Assembly: GCA_016209665.1 (NCBI GenBank)
Contig: JACQVT010000761.1
Location: forward strand, 1 to 11,979
Direction: 5' to 3'
Length of the DNA stretch: 11,979 nucleotides
Origin: Planctomycetota bacterium
GTDB lineage: Bacteria > Planctomycetota > Phycisphaerae > UBA1845 > PWPN01
Of the stretch, positions 5,882-11,979 are shown piece by piece. Position 1 is the stretch's first letter. Each line of letters opens with the position of its first letter. A program made the translations under genes and the position numbers. Below the pieces are notes generated by a model, which did not search any database, was not told the DNA's origin, and saw only the letters and a program-made list of their open reading frames with translations.

Positions 5882-7663
5882 TCATCGCGCCGCCGCGGCC
5901 GCGGGCTGATTGGCTGAGGCCGCCGCGAGGCCTTGGGGCGTCCATTGGGCGCGGAGGCCCGGCGGCAGCGGCCGGTCGCCGGGGGGCTTTCGGCCCAACG
6001 CGGCCACGGCCGACCGCGGGTCCTCGCAGATGACCATCCGGTGATCCCGGCGGGCGTCTTCCATGAACGCTTTGATGGCCGCGGGTTCGGCCTGCTCTGG
6101 GACCCAGCCCGCATAGGGCAGCAGCTTGACCCGCGGGTCCGCGCGGAGCCGGTCCGCATTGTAGTTGTTGATCTCCACGATGTGGTCCCACACGTCGGCC
6201 TCGTCGAACAGCCGCGCGATGTCCGCCTGCAAGCCGGACTCCTTGATGTCCAGGTGCAGCAAGGCCGCCCGGTCGCGCACGAGGGCCAGCACCGCCGCCA
6301 GCGTCGGCGGCCGCGTCTCGGGCGTCGCGGGGCCGAAGACGGATTTCGGCGTGATCCGCAGCAGCTCGTAGTAGCTCAGCTCCTTCACTCTGCCGGTGCC
6401 GTTTGTCAGCCGCTCCAGCGTGTCGTCGTGAAACAGGTAGAGCACACCATCCGTCGATCGGCGGATGTCGATCTCGATTCCGTCCGCCCCGGCGTCCATG
6501 GCCGCGGCATACGCCTCCAGGGTGTTCTCGGGCGCGATCCGCCATGCCCCGCGATGCACGATAATCGGCACTCCGGACCGCCGTTCGGACACCAGCCGAT
6601 GGCGTTCCCGACGCGCCTCGGCCGGCTCCGGCGGAATCTCCGTCACGTAGCCCAGTACGGCCGCCGGCGCGGCGGTCCCGGCCGACGCGTCCGCCGCCGC
6701 CGTGGTGGTCGTCCCCGCCTTCTTCGGTGGCCGTGCGCCCAGGTGTTGGTCGAACCAGTCGGCGAAAATCACCATGTCCTTGAGCAGTTCCGGCCAGCCG
6801 TGGCCTGCCCCCGGCCTAACCACCAGCTTGAACGGCACGTGCTGGGCCTCGAACCGCTTGCCGATCGCCTCCGCCTGCTGGATCGGCACCAGCTTGTCGG
6901 CGTCGCCGTGGATGATCAGCGTGGGCGGATCGTCACTGGTCACGTGCGTGATGGGCGAAATCTCGCGGGCGATCTGCCGGCGCCGCTCGATGTCCGTAAT
7001 GAGCTTGAATTGCCGCGCCGTCTCATCCAGCGTGACGAAGTCGAACGGGGCCTTGAACCGATCGAGTTCCCCCTCCAACGCCACGAACACGTCGCGCCCC
7101 TCCTGGCCGTAGTTCGTGAAGTCCGTGGGCGGATACCAGCAGGCCACCGCCTGCACGCGGCTCGACTCGCGGTTGATCGGGTCCTTGGCCTGCGGATTGC
7201 CCGGCGTGCCCGCCGTGCCGATCATCAGCGACAGGTGCCCGCCGGCCGACCCGCCCGCGATCCCGATCCGCCGCGGATCGATGTGGTAGTCCTTCGCGTG
7301 ACGCCGGATGAACCGGATCGACCGGTTCATGTCCTCCAGCACCTCGGGAATCGTGAACTTCGGCTGACAGCCGTGAACCACGCAGAAGACCGTGTACCCC
7401 CGGCCGAGCATCTCCGCGAACATCTCCGGCCGGATCATCTCGTGGGCCGAAACCCAGCCCCCGCTCATGGCGTACACGACGGCCGCCCCGTTCGCCCCCC
7501 GCTCCGGCGCGATCACGTCCAGCGTCAGCGCCATGCCGAACTTCCGCCCGTAGACCACGTCCTCCGTCCGCCGATGCGCCGGTACCCCCTCGCCCCGCCC
7601 GATACCGCCCAGAAACGTCCCCACGAACACAACCGCGCAGATAATGATTCGATGTGTCTTCAT
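5882..7663 (-). CDS. Secreted esterase (alpha/beta hydrolase) fused to a GDPD domain
   Basis: Protein of 593 residues. Residues 1-26 form a signal peptide (basic MKTHR, hydrophobic core to about 20). An alpha/beta hydrolase of the BD-FAE/esterase-lipase type spans about 30-310: nucleophile Ser139 in GGSAGGH, Asp256 in HGDADKLVP and His288 in GAGHGWP form the triad. A Thr/Ala-rich linker (about 317-337) leads to a glycerophosphodiester phosphodiesterase domain (about 365-555) with VHRGAWRIAPENTLEAY (His370, Arg371), IEIDIR (Glu397, Asp399) and FHDDTLERLTNGTG (His412). GDPDs cleave glycerophosphodiesters to glycerol-3-phosphate and an alcohol. The tail is Pro/Ala-rich. The enzyme likely acts outside the cytoplasm on acylated glycans or lipid-derived esters. 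The start is fixed by the signal peptide; the ribosome binding site is weak. It is convergent with the lactonase gene. The fusion could let deacylation and phosphodiester cleavage act on one substrate. Confidence 0.9.
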   Translation of the reverse strand: MKTHRIIICAVVFVGTFLGGIGRGEGVPAHRRTEDVVYGRKFGMALTLDVIAPERGANGAAVVYAMSGGWVSAHEMIRPEMFAEMLGRGYTVFCVVHGCQPKFTIPEVLEDMNRSIRFIRRHAKDYHIDPRRIGIAGGSAGGHLSLMIGTAGTPGNPQAKDPINRESSRVQAVACWYPPTDFTNYGQEGRDVFVALEGELDRFKAPFDFVTLDETARQFKLITDIERRRQIAREISPITHVTSDDPPTLIIHGDADKLVPIQQAEAIGKRFEAQHVPFKLVVRPGAGHGWPELLKDMVIFADWFDQHLGARPPKKAGTTTTAAADASAGTAAPAAVLGYVTEIPPEPAEARRERHRLVSERRSGVPIIVHRGAWRIAPENTLEAYAAAMDAGADGIEIDIRRSTDGVLYLFHDDTLERLTNGTGRVKELSYYELLRITPKSVFGPATPETRPPTLAAVLALVRDRAALLHLDIKESGLQADIARLFDEADVWDHIVEINNYNADRLRADPRVKLLPYAGWVPEQAEPAAIKAFMEDARRDHRMVICEDPRSAVAALGRKPPGDRPLPPGLRAQWTPQGLAAASANQPAAAAAR

Positions 7664-7823
7664 GCCGGGACAGGATACCGTGCAGGCCAGCCCGCGGCCA
7701 GAACCGGATCACCCGGGACCGGCTCACCCCGGCAAGTCTCGCCGAAGGCAGACACACCACCGGTCAGTCCAAGTGGCACCGGCATCCTCCGCCGTGGCGA
7801 GCACCTTGCCGGTCGCTCCGGGT
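7664..7823. repeat. Degenerate palindromic repeats upstream of the esterase/GDPD gene
   Basis: This stretch would hold the promoter of the minus-strand esterase/GDPD gene. It is rich in CCGG-containing short inverted sequences. Around 7772-7817 a decayed pair of the 23-bp family is recognisable (GTGGCACCGGCATCC and, further on, CTTGCCGGTCGCTCC). I see no gene and no clear promoter. Confidence 0.45.
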
Positions 7824-7926
7824 AAAAGGTGTCAAGATGATTTTTGTCCCCCGACGTCGGCTCGTCGGCCTTCCAGACTCCGCCAGGCGTTCCGGCAATG
7901 CCGGGAGAATCATCCTGGCGCCTTTT
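7824..7926. mobile_element. MITE-like element with 22-bp terminal inverted repeats
   Basis: The ends 7824-7845 and 7905-7926 are inverted copies matching at 17 of 22 positions; both start AAAAGG and share GATGATT. All five differences are transitions. In a plus-strand transcript four of them become G-U pairs, so the stem would be nearly complete around a 59-nt loop; the loop contains CCGG-CAATG-CCGG (about 7892-7904). No coding capacity and no obvious target duplication. The right end lies at the point where the HNH reading frame loses family similarity, so the element probably inserted into, or recombined with, that gene. It could be a non-autonomous element moved by a transposase elsewhere. 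Confidence 0.6.
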
Positions 7927-8410
7927 TCGGCGTTGTCTCTCCGCCCCCCGACCAGGGAACAACGTGATCGACGTGCAGTTCCACGCCGGGGTTCCGAGCT
8001 GGACTCCTCCCACAGTGCCGGCACGAGAACTTGTCGCGATTCATCACGCGAAAACACATCGCGCGGCTCGGCTCGCGTGGAGTCCTCCTGCGTGCCGTTC
8101 CGGCCTGCTGCGGCTCAGCGTGGCTCTGAACCTGGTCGTGCTCCGTCCATACCACAAAGGCTTCTAAAGCCATTCGCCATGAGCCGAATCGTCTTGCGTA
8201 TGGGCCCTCAGAGTACTGCGACGGTGGCGTGGCCATGTCTCGCTTCCGCGGCTGCCGACCCAGGTGCATCCAGACCTGTTCTTGGATAGACTGTATAATC
8301 CGGCGGAGGCGGGCTGTCCACTGCGGCGTACAACGGTAGCCAGAGGCCGCTCCCTCACGGTCGCGGCTCGCATTGCGACTCGCGGTTCGGATAAGGTCCA
8401 CGGTTCTCAC
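7910..8410 (-). pseudogene. Truncated HNH endonuclease with homing-endonuclease-associated repeat
   Basis: The 166-codon frame contains a segment similar to homing-endonuclease-associated repeats (GRQPRKRDM, then YARRFGSWRMALEAF, about 51-85) and the first half of an HNH nuclease: a zinc-site CxxC (Cys130, Cys133) and HVDHVVPWSGGGET (146-159). The expected continuation, a DNLQTLC..CN-type segment with the second CxxC and last catalytic residues, is absent; after residue about 160 the frame enters the MITE-like element and stops at 7910. The first 25 or so codons (SRNASRDREGAAS) look like translated dispersed repeat, so the original start is also lost. HNH enzymes of this kind cut DNA, but this copy lacks part of its active site and is probably non-functional. 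It lies alone between the esterase and URO-D genes. Confidence 0.75.
8345..8390. repeat. Probable dispersed repeat at the HNH remnant 5' end
   Basis: The stretch with CTCACGGTCGCGGCTCG and GACTCGCGGTTCGG has CGCG-flanked self-complementarity, and on the minus strand it reads as SRNASRDREGAA, a string I remember from many unrelated planctomycete proteins. There is only one copy in this window, so the call rests on memory. Confidence 0.35.
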
Positions 8411-8425
8411 AACCGATCAAAACGG

Positions 8426-8448
8426 ACCGGCTGGAAGCCGGTCCCACA
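8426..8448 (+). repeat. Single 23-bp palindromic repeat copy upstream of the URO-D gene
   Basis: A copy of the ACCGGC-n5-GCCGGT family, identical by eye over its 23 bp to the copy at 2044-2066 inside the dehydratase gene. It is followed by a pyrimidine-rich stretch (about 8455-8515) with no gene. Confidence 0.8.
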
Positions 8449-8499
8449 CGAATCGATCCCTCTCATTCCTGATCCATCATCCATCTTCCCTCATCCCGC

Positions 8500-8528
8500 T
8501 TTATCCCCCCTGGGTCTTCGGCTATCCT
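8500..8528 (+). promoter_or_regulatory. Possible promoter for the URO-D gene
   Basis: TATCCT at 8523-8528 with TTTATC 17 bp upstream (8500-8505), 40 bp before the start codon. The -35 match is poor; this is only a candidate. Confidence 0.2.
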
Positions 8529-8567
8529 GTGGCCCGTTTCGTTGGATCGACGATGGGAGGCAGCCTC

Positions 8568-9797
8568 ATGACACCTCGGGAGCGGGTTCGGGCGGCGGTG
8601 GGGCATCGGGAGGCGGACCGCGTGCCGATCGACTGCGGGGCGATGCGGTCGACGGGGATACAGGCGATCGCGTACGGGCGCCTCAAGTCGCACCTGGGCG
8701 TTGCGGGCAGTGGGACGCGGGTGTTCGACGTGGTGCAGCAGTTGGCGGAGCCCGAGGGCTGGTACCTGGAGCAGTTCGGCGTGGATGCGATCAACGCGGG
8801 ACGGGAATTTCCGCACGTCGGATGGAAGGCGTGGACGCTGCCCGACGGTTCGGCGTGCGAAATACCGGCGAGCATGGACTTTCGGCGCGAGGGGGCGGAG
8901 TGGTTGGCGTACAGCCGCGACGGCGAGGCGGTGGCGCGGATGATCGCGGGGGCGACGTACTTCAGTCAGGCGGTCTATCCGCTGGCCCGCGACGATTGGC
9001 AAACGCTGATGGGCGACCTGCCGCGACAGATGGGGCGGTCGTGCTGGGCGGCGCTGGCTGAGCCGCTCTACGACGGCGGGCTGAGCGACGCGAACCTCCG
9101 GCGGATTGCCGACCACGTCCAACACCTGCGGGCGACGAGCGACCGGGCGATCATGATCGCGTTCGGGGCGAATCTGTTCGAGTGGGCGTCGTACCTGCGG
9201 CGGATGGACAACTTCCTGATGGACCTGGCGGCGGAGCCGGCGGCGGCGGAGGCGCTGCTCGACCGGCTGGTCGAGATTCACCTGGCGGGTTTGGATCGGC
9301 TGATCCCGGTGCTGGGGGACAACGTCGATCTGATCCAGCTTGGCGACGATCTGGGCACGGAGCATGGGCCGTTTTTCTCGCGGGAGATGTATCGGCGGTT
9401 CTTCAAGCCGCGGCATCGGGCGATCTTCCAGCGCGTCAAGAAACTCAACCCGAACATCGTGGTGTTCCTGCACTGCTGCGGGTCGGTGTATGACCTGCTA
9501 CCCGACCTGATCGAGGCGGGCGTCGAGGTGATCAACCCGGTGCAGATCGGGGCCCGGAACATGGATCCGCAGCGGCTCAAGCACGAGTTCGGCAAGGACC
9601 TGACGTTCTGGGGCGGCGGGTGCGACACGCAGTCGGTGCTGTCGCGGAGGACGCCGCAGCAGGTGAAGGACCACGTCCGACGGAACATCGACGTTTTCGC
9701 GCCGGGCGGGGGGTTCGTGTTCAACCAGGTGCACAACATCCTGGCCGAGGTGCCGCCGGCGAACGTGGTGGCGATGTATGAGGCGGCGGCAGAGTAG
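8568..9797 (+). CDS. Uroporphyrinogen-decarboxylase/MtaA-like methyltransferase family protein
   Basis: Protein of 409 residues. The ATG at 8568 is chosen because GGGAGG (8555-8560) lies 7 bp before it and the protein then begins MTPRERVRAAVGHREADRVPID, the usual N-terminus of the family; longer frames run through the upstream repeat. A URO-D barrel is indicated by DLIQLGDDLGTEHGPFFS (254-271) and VVFLHCCGSVYDLLPDLIEAGVEVINPVQ (298-326). His302, Cys304 and Cys352 (WGGGCDTQ) form an H-x-C...C set like the zinc site of the MtaA/MtbA methyltransferases, which move methyl groups from corrinoid proteins to thiols. This, plus the lack of other haem genes, argues against a true HemE. No corrinoid protein gene is in the window, so the substrate is unknown. 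Its stop codon TAG (9795-9797) lies inside the first heptamer repeat. Codons are strongly G-ending, unlike the genes left of 7.9 kb on this strand. Confidence 0.87.
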   Translation: MTPRERVRAAVGHREADRVPIDCGAMRSTGIQAIAYGRLKSHLGVAGSGTRVFDVVQQLAEPEGWYLEQFGVDAINAGREFPHVGWKAWTLPDGSACEIPASMDFRREGAEWLAYSRDGEAVARMIAGATYFSQAVYPLARDDWQTLMGDLPRQMGRSCWAALAEPLYDGGLSDANLRRIADHVQHLRATSDRAIMIAFGANLFEWASYLRRMDNFLMDLAAEPAAAEALLDRLVEIHLAGLDRLIPVLGDNVDLIQLGDDLGTEHGPFFSREMYRRFFKPRHRAIFQRVKKLNPNIVVFLHCCGSVYDLLPDLIEAGVEVINPVQIGARNMDPQRLKHEFGKDLTFWGGGCDTQSVLSRRTPQQVKDHVRRNIDVFAPGGGFVFNQVHNILAEVPPANVVAMYEAAAE

Positions 9798-9957
9798 TTT
9801 GTAACTTGTGGTTCGTAGTTTGTCGTTGGCAGTCAGTTGTTAGTGGTCCGTGGTCAGTAGTGTACTGTGGGCGGCAGCCGGTGGTGCTGGCGGTCGCATT
9901 CCAAACTACAAACTACAAACTGCAAACTACAAACTGCAAACTACGCACAACTGACAA
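9794..9957. repeat. Two heptanucleotide arrays in inverted orientation
   Basis: Left array 9794-9863: ten consecutive 7-mers in register, among them GTAGTTT (twice), GTAACTT, GTGGTTC, GTGGTCC and GTGGTCA. Right array 9902-9943: six near-identical 7-mers, CAAACTA (four) and CAAACTG (two), followed by two diverged units to 9957. CAAACTA is the reverse complement of TAGTTTG, a shifted frame of the left unit, so the two arrays can pair around a spacer of about 38 bp. The array fills nearly all of the gap between the URO-D and symporter genes and includes the URO-D stop codon. GTGGTCC/GTGGTCA units tie it to the array at 1509-1595. Heptanucleotide tandem repeats are known from heterocystous cyanobacteria. 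Confidence 0.9.
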
Positions 9958-9977
9958 TCCTCCGCCGTGAGAGCAGG

Positions 9978-11651
9978 ATGACGAACGCAGCTCTACTGAT
10001 CGATGGTTTGATCATCGTCGCCTACTTTATCGCGATCACGGCGATCGGCCTGTACATGGGCCGCAAGGAGGATACGCTCGAGGATTATGCCCTGGGCGGC
10101 CGGCGAGTGCCGTGGTGGGCGGTGATGGCATCGATCATTGCCGCGGAGACGAGCGCGGCGACGTTCATCGGCGTGCCGACGGAGGGCTACACCCGGCGCG
10201 GGCTGATGTACGTGCAGCTCACGCTGGGGCTGATCCTGGGGCGGGTGCTGGTGGGGTACATCTTTCTTCAGCCGTACTACGAGTACCGCGTCTACACGGT
10301 GTACGACTTCCTGGCCGTCCGCTTCGGCAGCATGTCGAAGAACTACGTGTCGGGGCTGTTCCTGGTGATGCGGACGCTGGGGTCGGGGGTGCGGCTGTAC
10401 GTGCCGTCGCTGGTGCTGGTGCTGGCGTGGCGGCTGTTCGTGCAGCGGCAGGAGGTGCAGTATAGGGAACTGGATTCGTGGGTGCCCTACGCGTGGGCGA
10501 TCGTGATCCTGACGATCGTCACGTGCATCTACACCGCGCTGGGCGGGATCAAGGCGGTGATCTGGACGGACGTGATCCAGGCCACGCTGATGTTCAGCAG
10601 CGCCCTGGTGGCGATGGGAGCGATCCTGTACCAGTTGGGCGGCGGCAGCATCATGCAAGGCTTTTCGGTGCTGGCGGCCCACGTGCCGGAGATGACGACG
10701 AGGAAGGGCTACATCCACACGGGTTTCGAGAACCTCCAGCCCGGCTCGAGCACGTGGGCGATGGTCCAGGCGGTGCTGGCCGACCCGTACACGATCATCG
10801 CGGCGCTGATCCCGACGGCGGTGGGGAACATGGCGGCATTCGGGACGGACCAGGACATGGTGCAGCGGATGCTGACGGCCAAGGACGCGAAGCGGAGCCG
10901 GCGGTCGCTGGTGACGGCGGCGCTGATGGACGTGCCGATCGCCTCGGCGTTCGCGTTCATCGGGGTGCTGCTGATCGCGTTCTACGCGTTGAACCCGCAG
11001 TTGCGGCCGGAGAAGGCGAACGATGCGTTCGGGACGTACATCCTTAAGGTGATGCCGGTGGTGGTGCGGGGCTTCGTGCTGGCGGGGGTGTTCGCGACGG
11101 CGATGGGCTCGCTGAGCGCGGCCCTGAACGCCCTGGCGACGACGCTGACGAACGACTGGTACCTTCCGTACTTCGGCCGCGGCCGGAGCGACCGGCATCA
11201 GGTGACGATGGCCCGGATCTTCACGGCCCTGTTCGCGGTCCTGATGATCCTGGTCGCGGCGTTCGCGGCGTACATGAACGTCCGGAACCCGAAGATGGGC
11301 ATCATTCCGATGGCCCTGGGGGTGGCGGGGTTCGTGCTGGGCCCGATGCTGGGCGTGTTCCTGGTGGGAATGCTCACGCGGACGCGGGGCTCGGACGGGG
11401 GGAACATCATCGCGGTGACGATCGGGCTGACCATGATTTTCTTCACGAGCGGGCTGCACGTGACGGTCGCGAATCTGTTCGTCGAGCCGGGCTACCGGTA
11501 CGTGCTCCCGTCGTGGATGCCGGCGATCCCGTTCACGTGGTACGCGATGATCGGGGCGGTGACGACGTTCGCGGTGGGGTTGTTGTTCCGCACGCCCGAG
11601 GCGGCGATCGAGGCGGCGGCGAGGAAGCGAAAGCCGGATGAAGCGTGTTGA
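9978..11651 (+). CDS. Sodium:solute symporter (SSS/SSF family)
   Basis: Inner-membrane protein of 557 residues with about 12-14 hydrophobic segments, typical for the family. TM1 (about 6-26, GLIIVAYFIAITAIGLYMG) is followed by EDYALGGRRVPWW and SIIAAETSAATFIGVP (52-67), the unwound-helix region near the Na+ and substrate sites. ALGGIKAVIWTDVIQ (187-201) is the classic SSF signature; GTDQDMVQRMLTAKDAKRSRRSL (289-311) and GSLSAALNALATTLTNDWY (377-395) are also conserved, the latter containing Ser/Thr residues of the Na+ site. It couples Na+ entry to solute uptake; a sugar or sugar acid is likely from context. The ATG at 9978 is preferred over 9867 because the extra 37 residues are translated heptamer repeat; its ribosome binding site is weak (GAGAGCAGG directly before it). 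Confidence 0.93.
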   Translation: MTNAALLIDGLIIVAYFIAITAIGLYMGRKEDTLEDYALGGRRVPWWAVMASIIAAETSAATFIGVPTEGYTRRGLMYVQLTLGLILGRVLVGYIFLQPYYEYRVYTVYDFLAVRFGSMSKNYVSGLFLVMRTLGSGVRLYVPSLVLVLAWRLFVQRQEVQYRELDSWVPYAWAIVILTIVTCIYTALGGIKAVIWTDVIQATLMFSSALVAMGAILYQLGGGSIMQGFSVLAAHVPEMTTRKGYIHTGFENLQPGSSTWAMVQAVLADPYTIIAALIPTAVGNMAAFGTDQDMVQRMLTAKDAKRSRRSLVTAALMDVPIASAFAFIGVLLIAFYALNPQLRPEKANDAFGTYILKVMPVVVRGFVLAGVFATAMGSLSAALNALATTLTNDWYLPYFGRGRSDRHQVTMARIFTALFAVLMILVAAFAAYMNVRNPKMGIIPMALGVAGFVLGPMLGVFLVGMLTRTRGSDGGNIIAVTIGLTMIFFTSGLHVTVANLFVEPGYRYVLPSWMPAIPFTWYAMIGAVTTFAVGLLFRTPEAAIEAAARKRKPDEAC

Positions 11652-11743
11652 GTTTGCCTTGCCTGGGGCGCTTGATTAGCATACGGGCTGGTGCGGTGCC
11701 GCGGAGGTCGTTTTTTCGGGCCGATGACGGCCCGCCTGGCTGG

Positions 11744-11979
11744 ATGCGTGCTACCGGTATGGCCATCGACGAAGCAGTTGCCGAAACCCGCAGGCCTCGG
11801 GCGATCGAGTCGCCGGAGCGGTCTTCGTGGCAGCGCGAGGAGCACATTTCCTGGCCGAGCCGGGTCAAGTTCATGCTGGTGCGGGGTTTCCTGTGGGGCT
11901 GGGCGCGGTGTTTTTCGCTGACCGGGCTGTACCTGTTCGGACAGATCTTCGGGACGTGCGAGTGGCTAGTGAACTTCAA
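11744..11979 (+). CDS. Probable lipid A (LpxL/HtrB-type) acyltransferase, 5' end only
   Basis: An open frame runs from ATG 11744 (or ATG 11759, same frame) past the window end, giving 78 codons. After a charged N-terminus it reads ISWPSRVKFMLVRGF, then WARCFSLTGLYLFGQIFGTCEWLVNF. This amphipathic/hydrophobic start resembles the N-terminal membrane anchor of lauroyl/myristoyl lipid A acyltransferases, particularly the GLY.FG..FGT.E.L.N pattern I recall from planctomycete members. The catalytic H(x4)D motif would lie beyond the window, so the call is tentative. No clear Shine-Dalgarno supports either ATG. It lies 92 bp after the symporter gene on the same strand; that gap contains a perfect CGGGCC/GGCCCG stem at 11717-11734 but no convincing terminator. 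Confidence 0.55.
   Translation, partial: MRATGMAIDEAVAETRRPRAIESPERSSWQREEHISWPSRVKFMLVRGFLWGWARCFSLTGLYLFGQIFGTCEWLVNF

Noticed and set aside
5933..7825. 630-codon plus-strand frame opposite the esterase/GDPD gene
   Set aside because: Arg/Pro/His-rich antisense shadow of a gene with clear catalytic motifs and a signal peptide.
8568..9797. Haem biosynthesis gene hemE
   Set aside because: The protein is longer than typical HemE and carries an H-x-C...C zinc-type set; no haem genes are nearby. It fits better in the wider URO-D/MtaA family.
9993..11459. 488-codon minus-strand frame opposite the symporter gene
   Set aside because: His/Arg/Gln-rich shadow; the plus strand encodes an unmistakable SSS transporter.
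11696..11734. Rho-independent terminator after the symporter gene
   Set aside because: The T6 run (11711-11716) comes before the good CGGGCC/GGCCCG stem, not after it, and the stem preceding the T-run is only 4 bp.

Overview
The window is high-GC bacterial DNA. I think it comes from a planctomycete or a close relative. The reasons are the gene families (glucarate-dehydratase-like enolase, SMP-30 lactonase, URO-D-like protein, secreted esterase, Na+/solute symporter) and the unusually dense set of short palindromic repeats of a kind I associate with planctomycete genomes. The taxonomic call is inference; there is no rRNA or other marker in the window.

Layout from left to right. 1-175: a pair of REP-like palindromes in inverted orientation. 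176-569 (-): a frameshifted PIN-domain (VapC-type) remnant. 733-2939 (+): a short-chain dehydrogenase and an acid-sugar dehydratase, separated by an array of 7-bp repeats that runs into the dehydratase start codon. 2940-3313: no gene seen. 3314-4788 (+): an OLD-like AAA ATPase overlapping a small acidic-motif protein, a likely defence-type ATPase/effector pair. 4849-5712 (+): an SMP-30/gluconolactonase-like protein. 5713-5881: repeat-filled gap between convergent genes. 5882-7663 (-): a secreted fusion of an alpha/beta-hydrolase esterase with a glycerophosphodiester phosphodiesterase domain. 7664-8410: repeat-rich stretch holding an HNH endonuclease remnant truncated by a ~100-bp inverted-repeat element. 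8568-11651 (+): a URO-D/MtaA-like protein and an SSS-family Na+ symporter, separated by a second inverted array of 7-bp repeats. 11744-end (+): the 5' end of a probable LpxL-type lipid A acyltransferase.

Functionally, the dehydrogenase, dehydratase, lactonase and symporter fit import and non-phosphorylative oxidation of a sugar or sugar acid (dehydrogenation, lactone hydrolysis, dehydration). The defence-like pair interrupts this set and has less biased codon use, which suggests a later insertion. The secreted esterase/GDPD could release substrates outside the cytoplasm. The substrate cannot be read from the sequence.

The most unusual signals are: (a) a palindromic repeat cluster of 138 bp inserted in frame inside the dehydratase gene; (b) two heptanucleotide arrays whose halves are inverted relative to each other, both placed directly at gene boundaries; (c) a MITE-like hairpin element that supplies the stop codon of the HNH remnant; (d) the compact ATPase/effector pair, whose ATPase appears to lack a large central segment.
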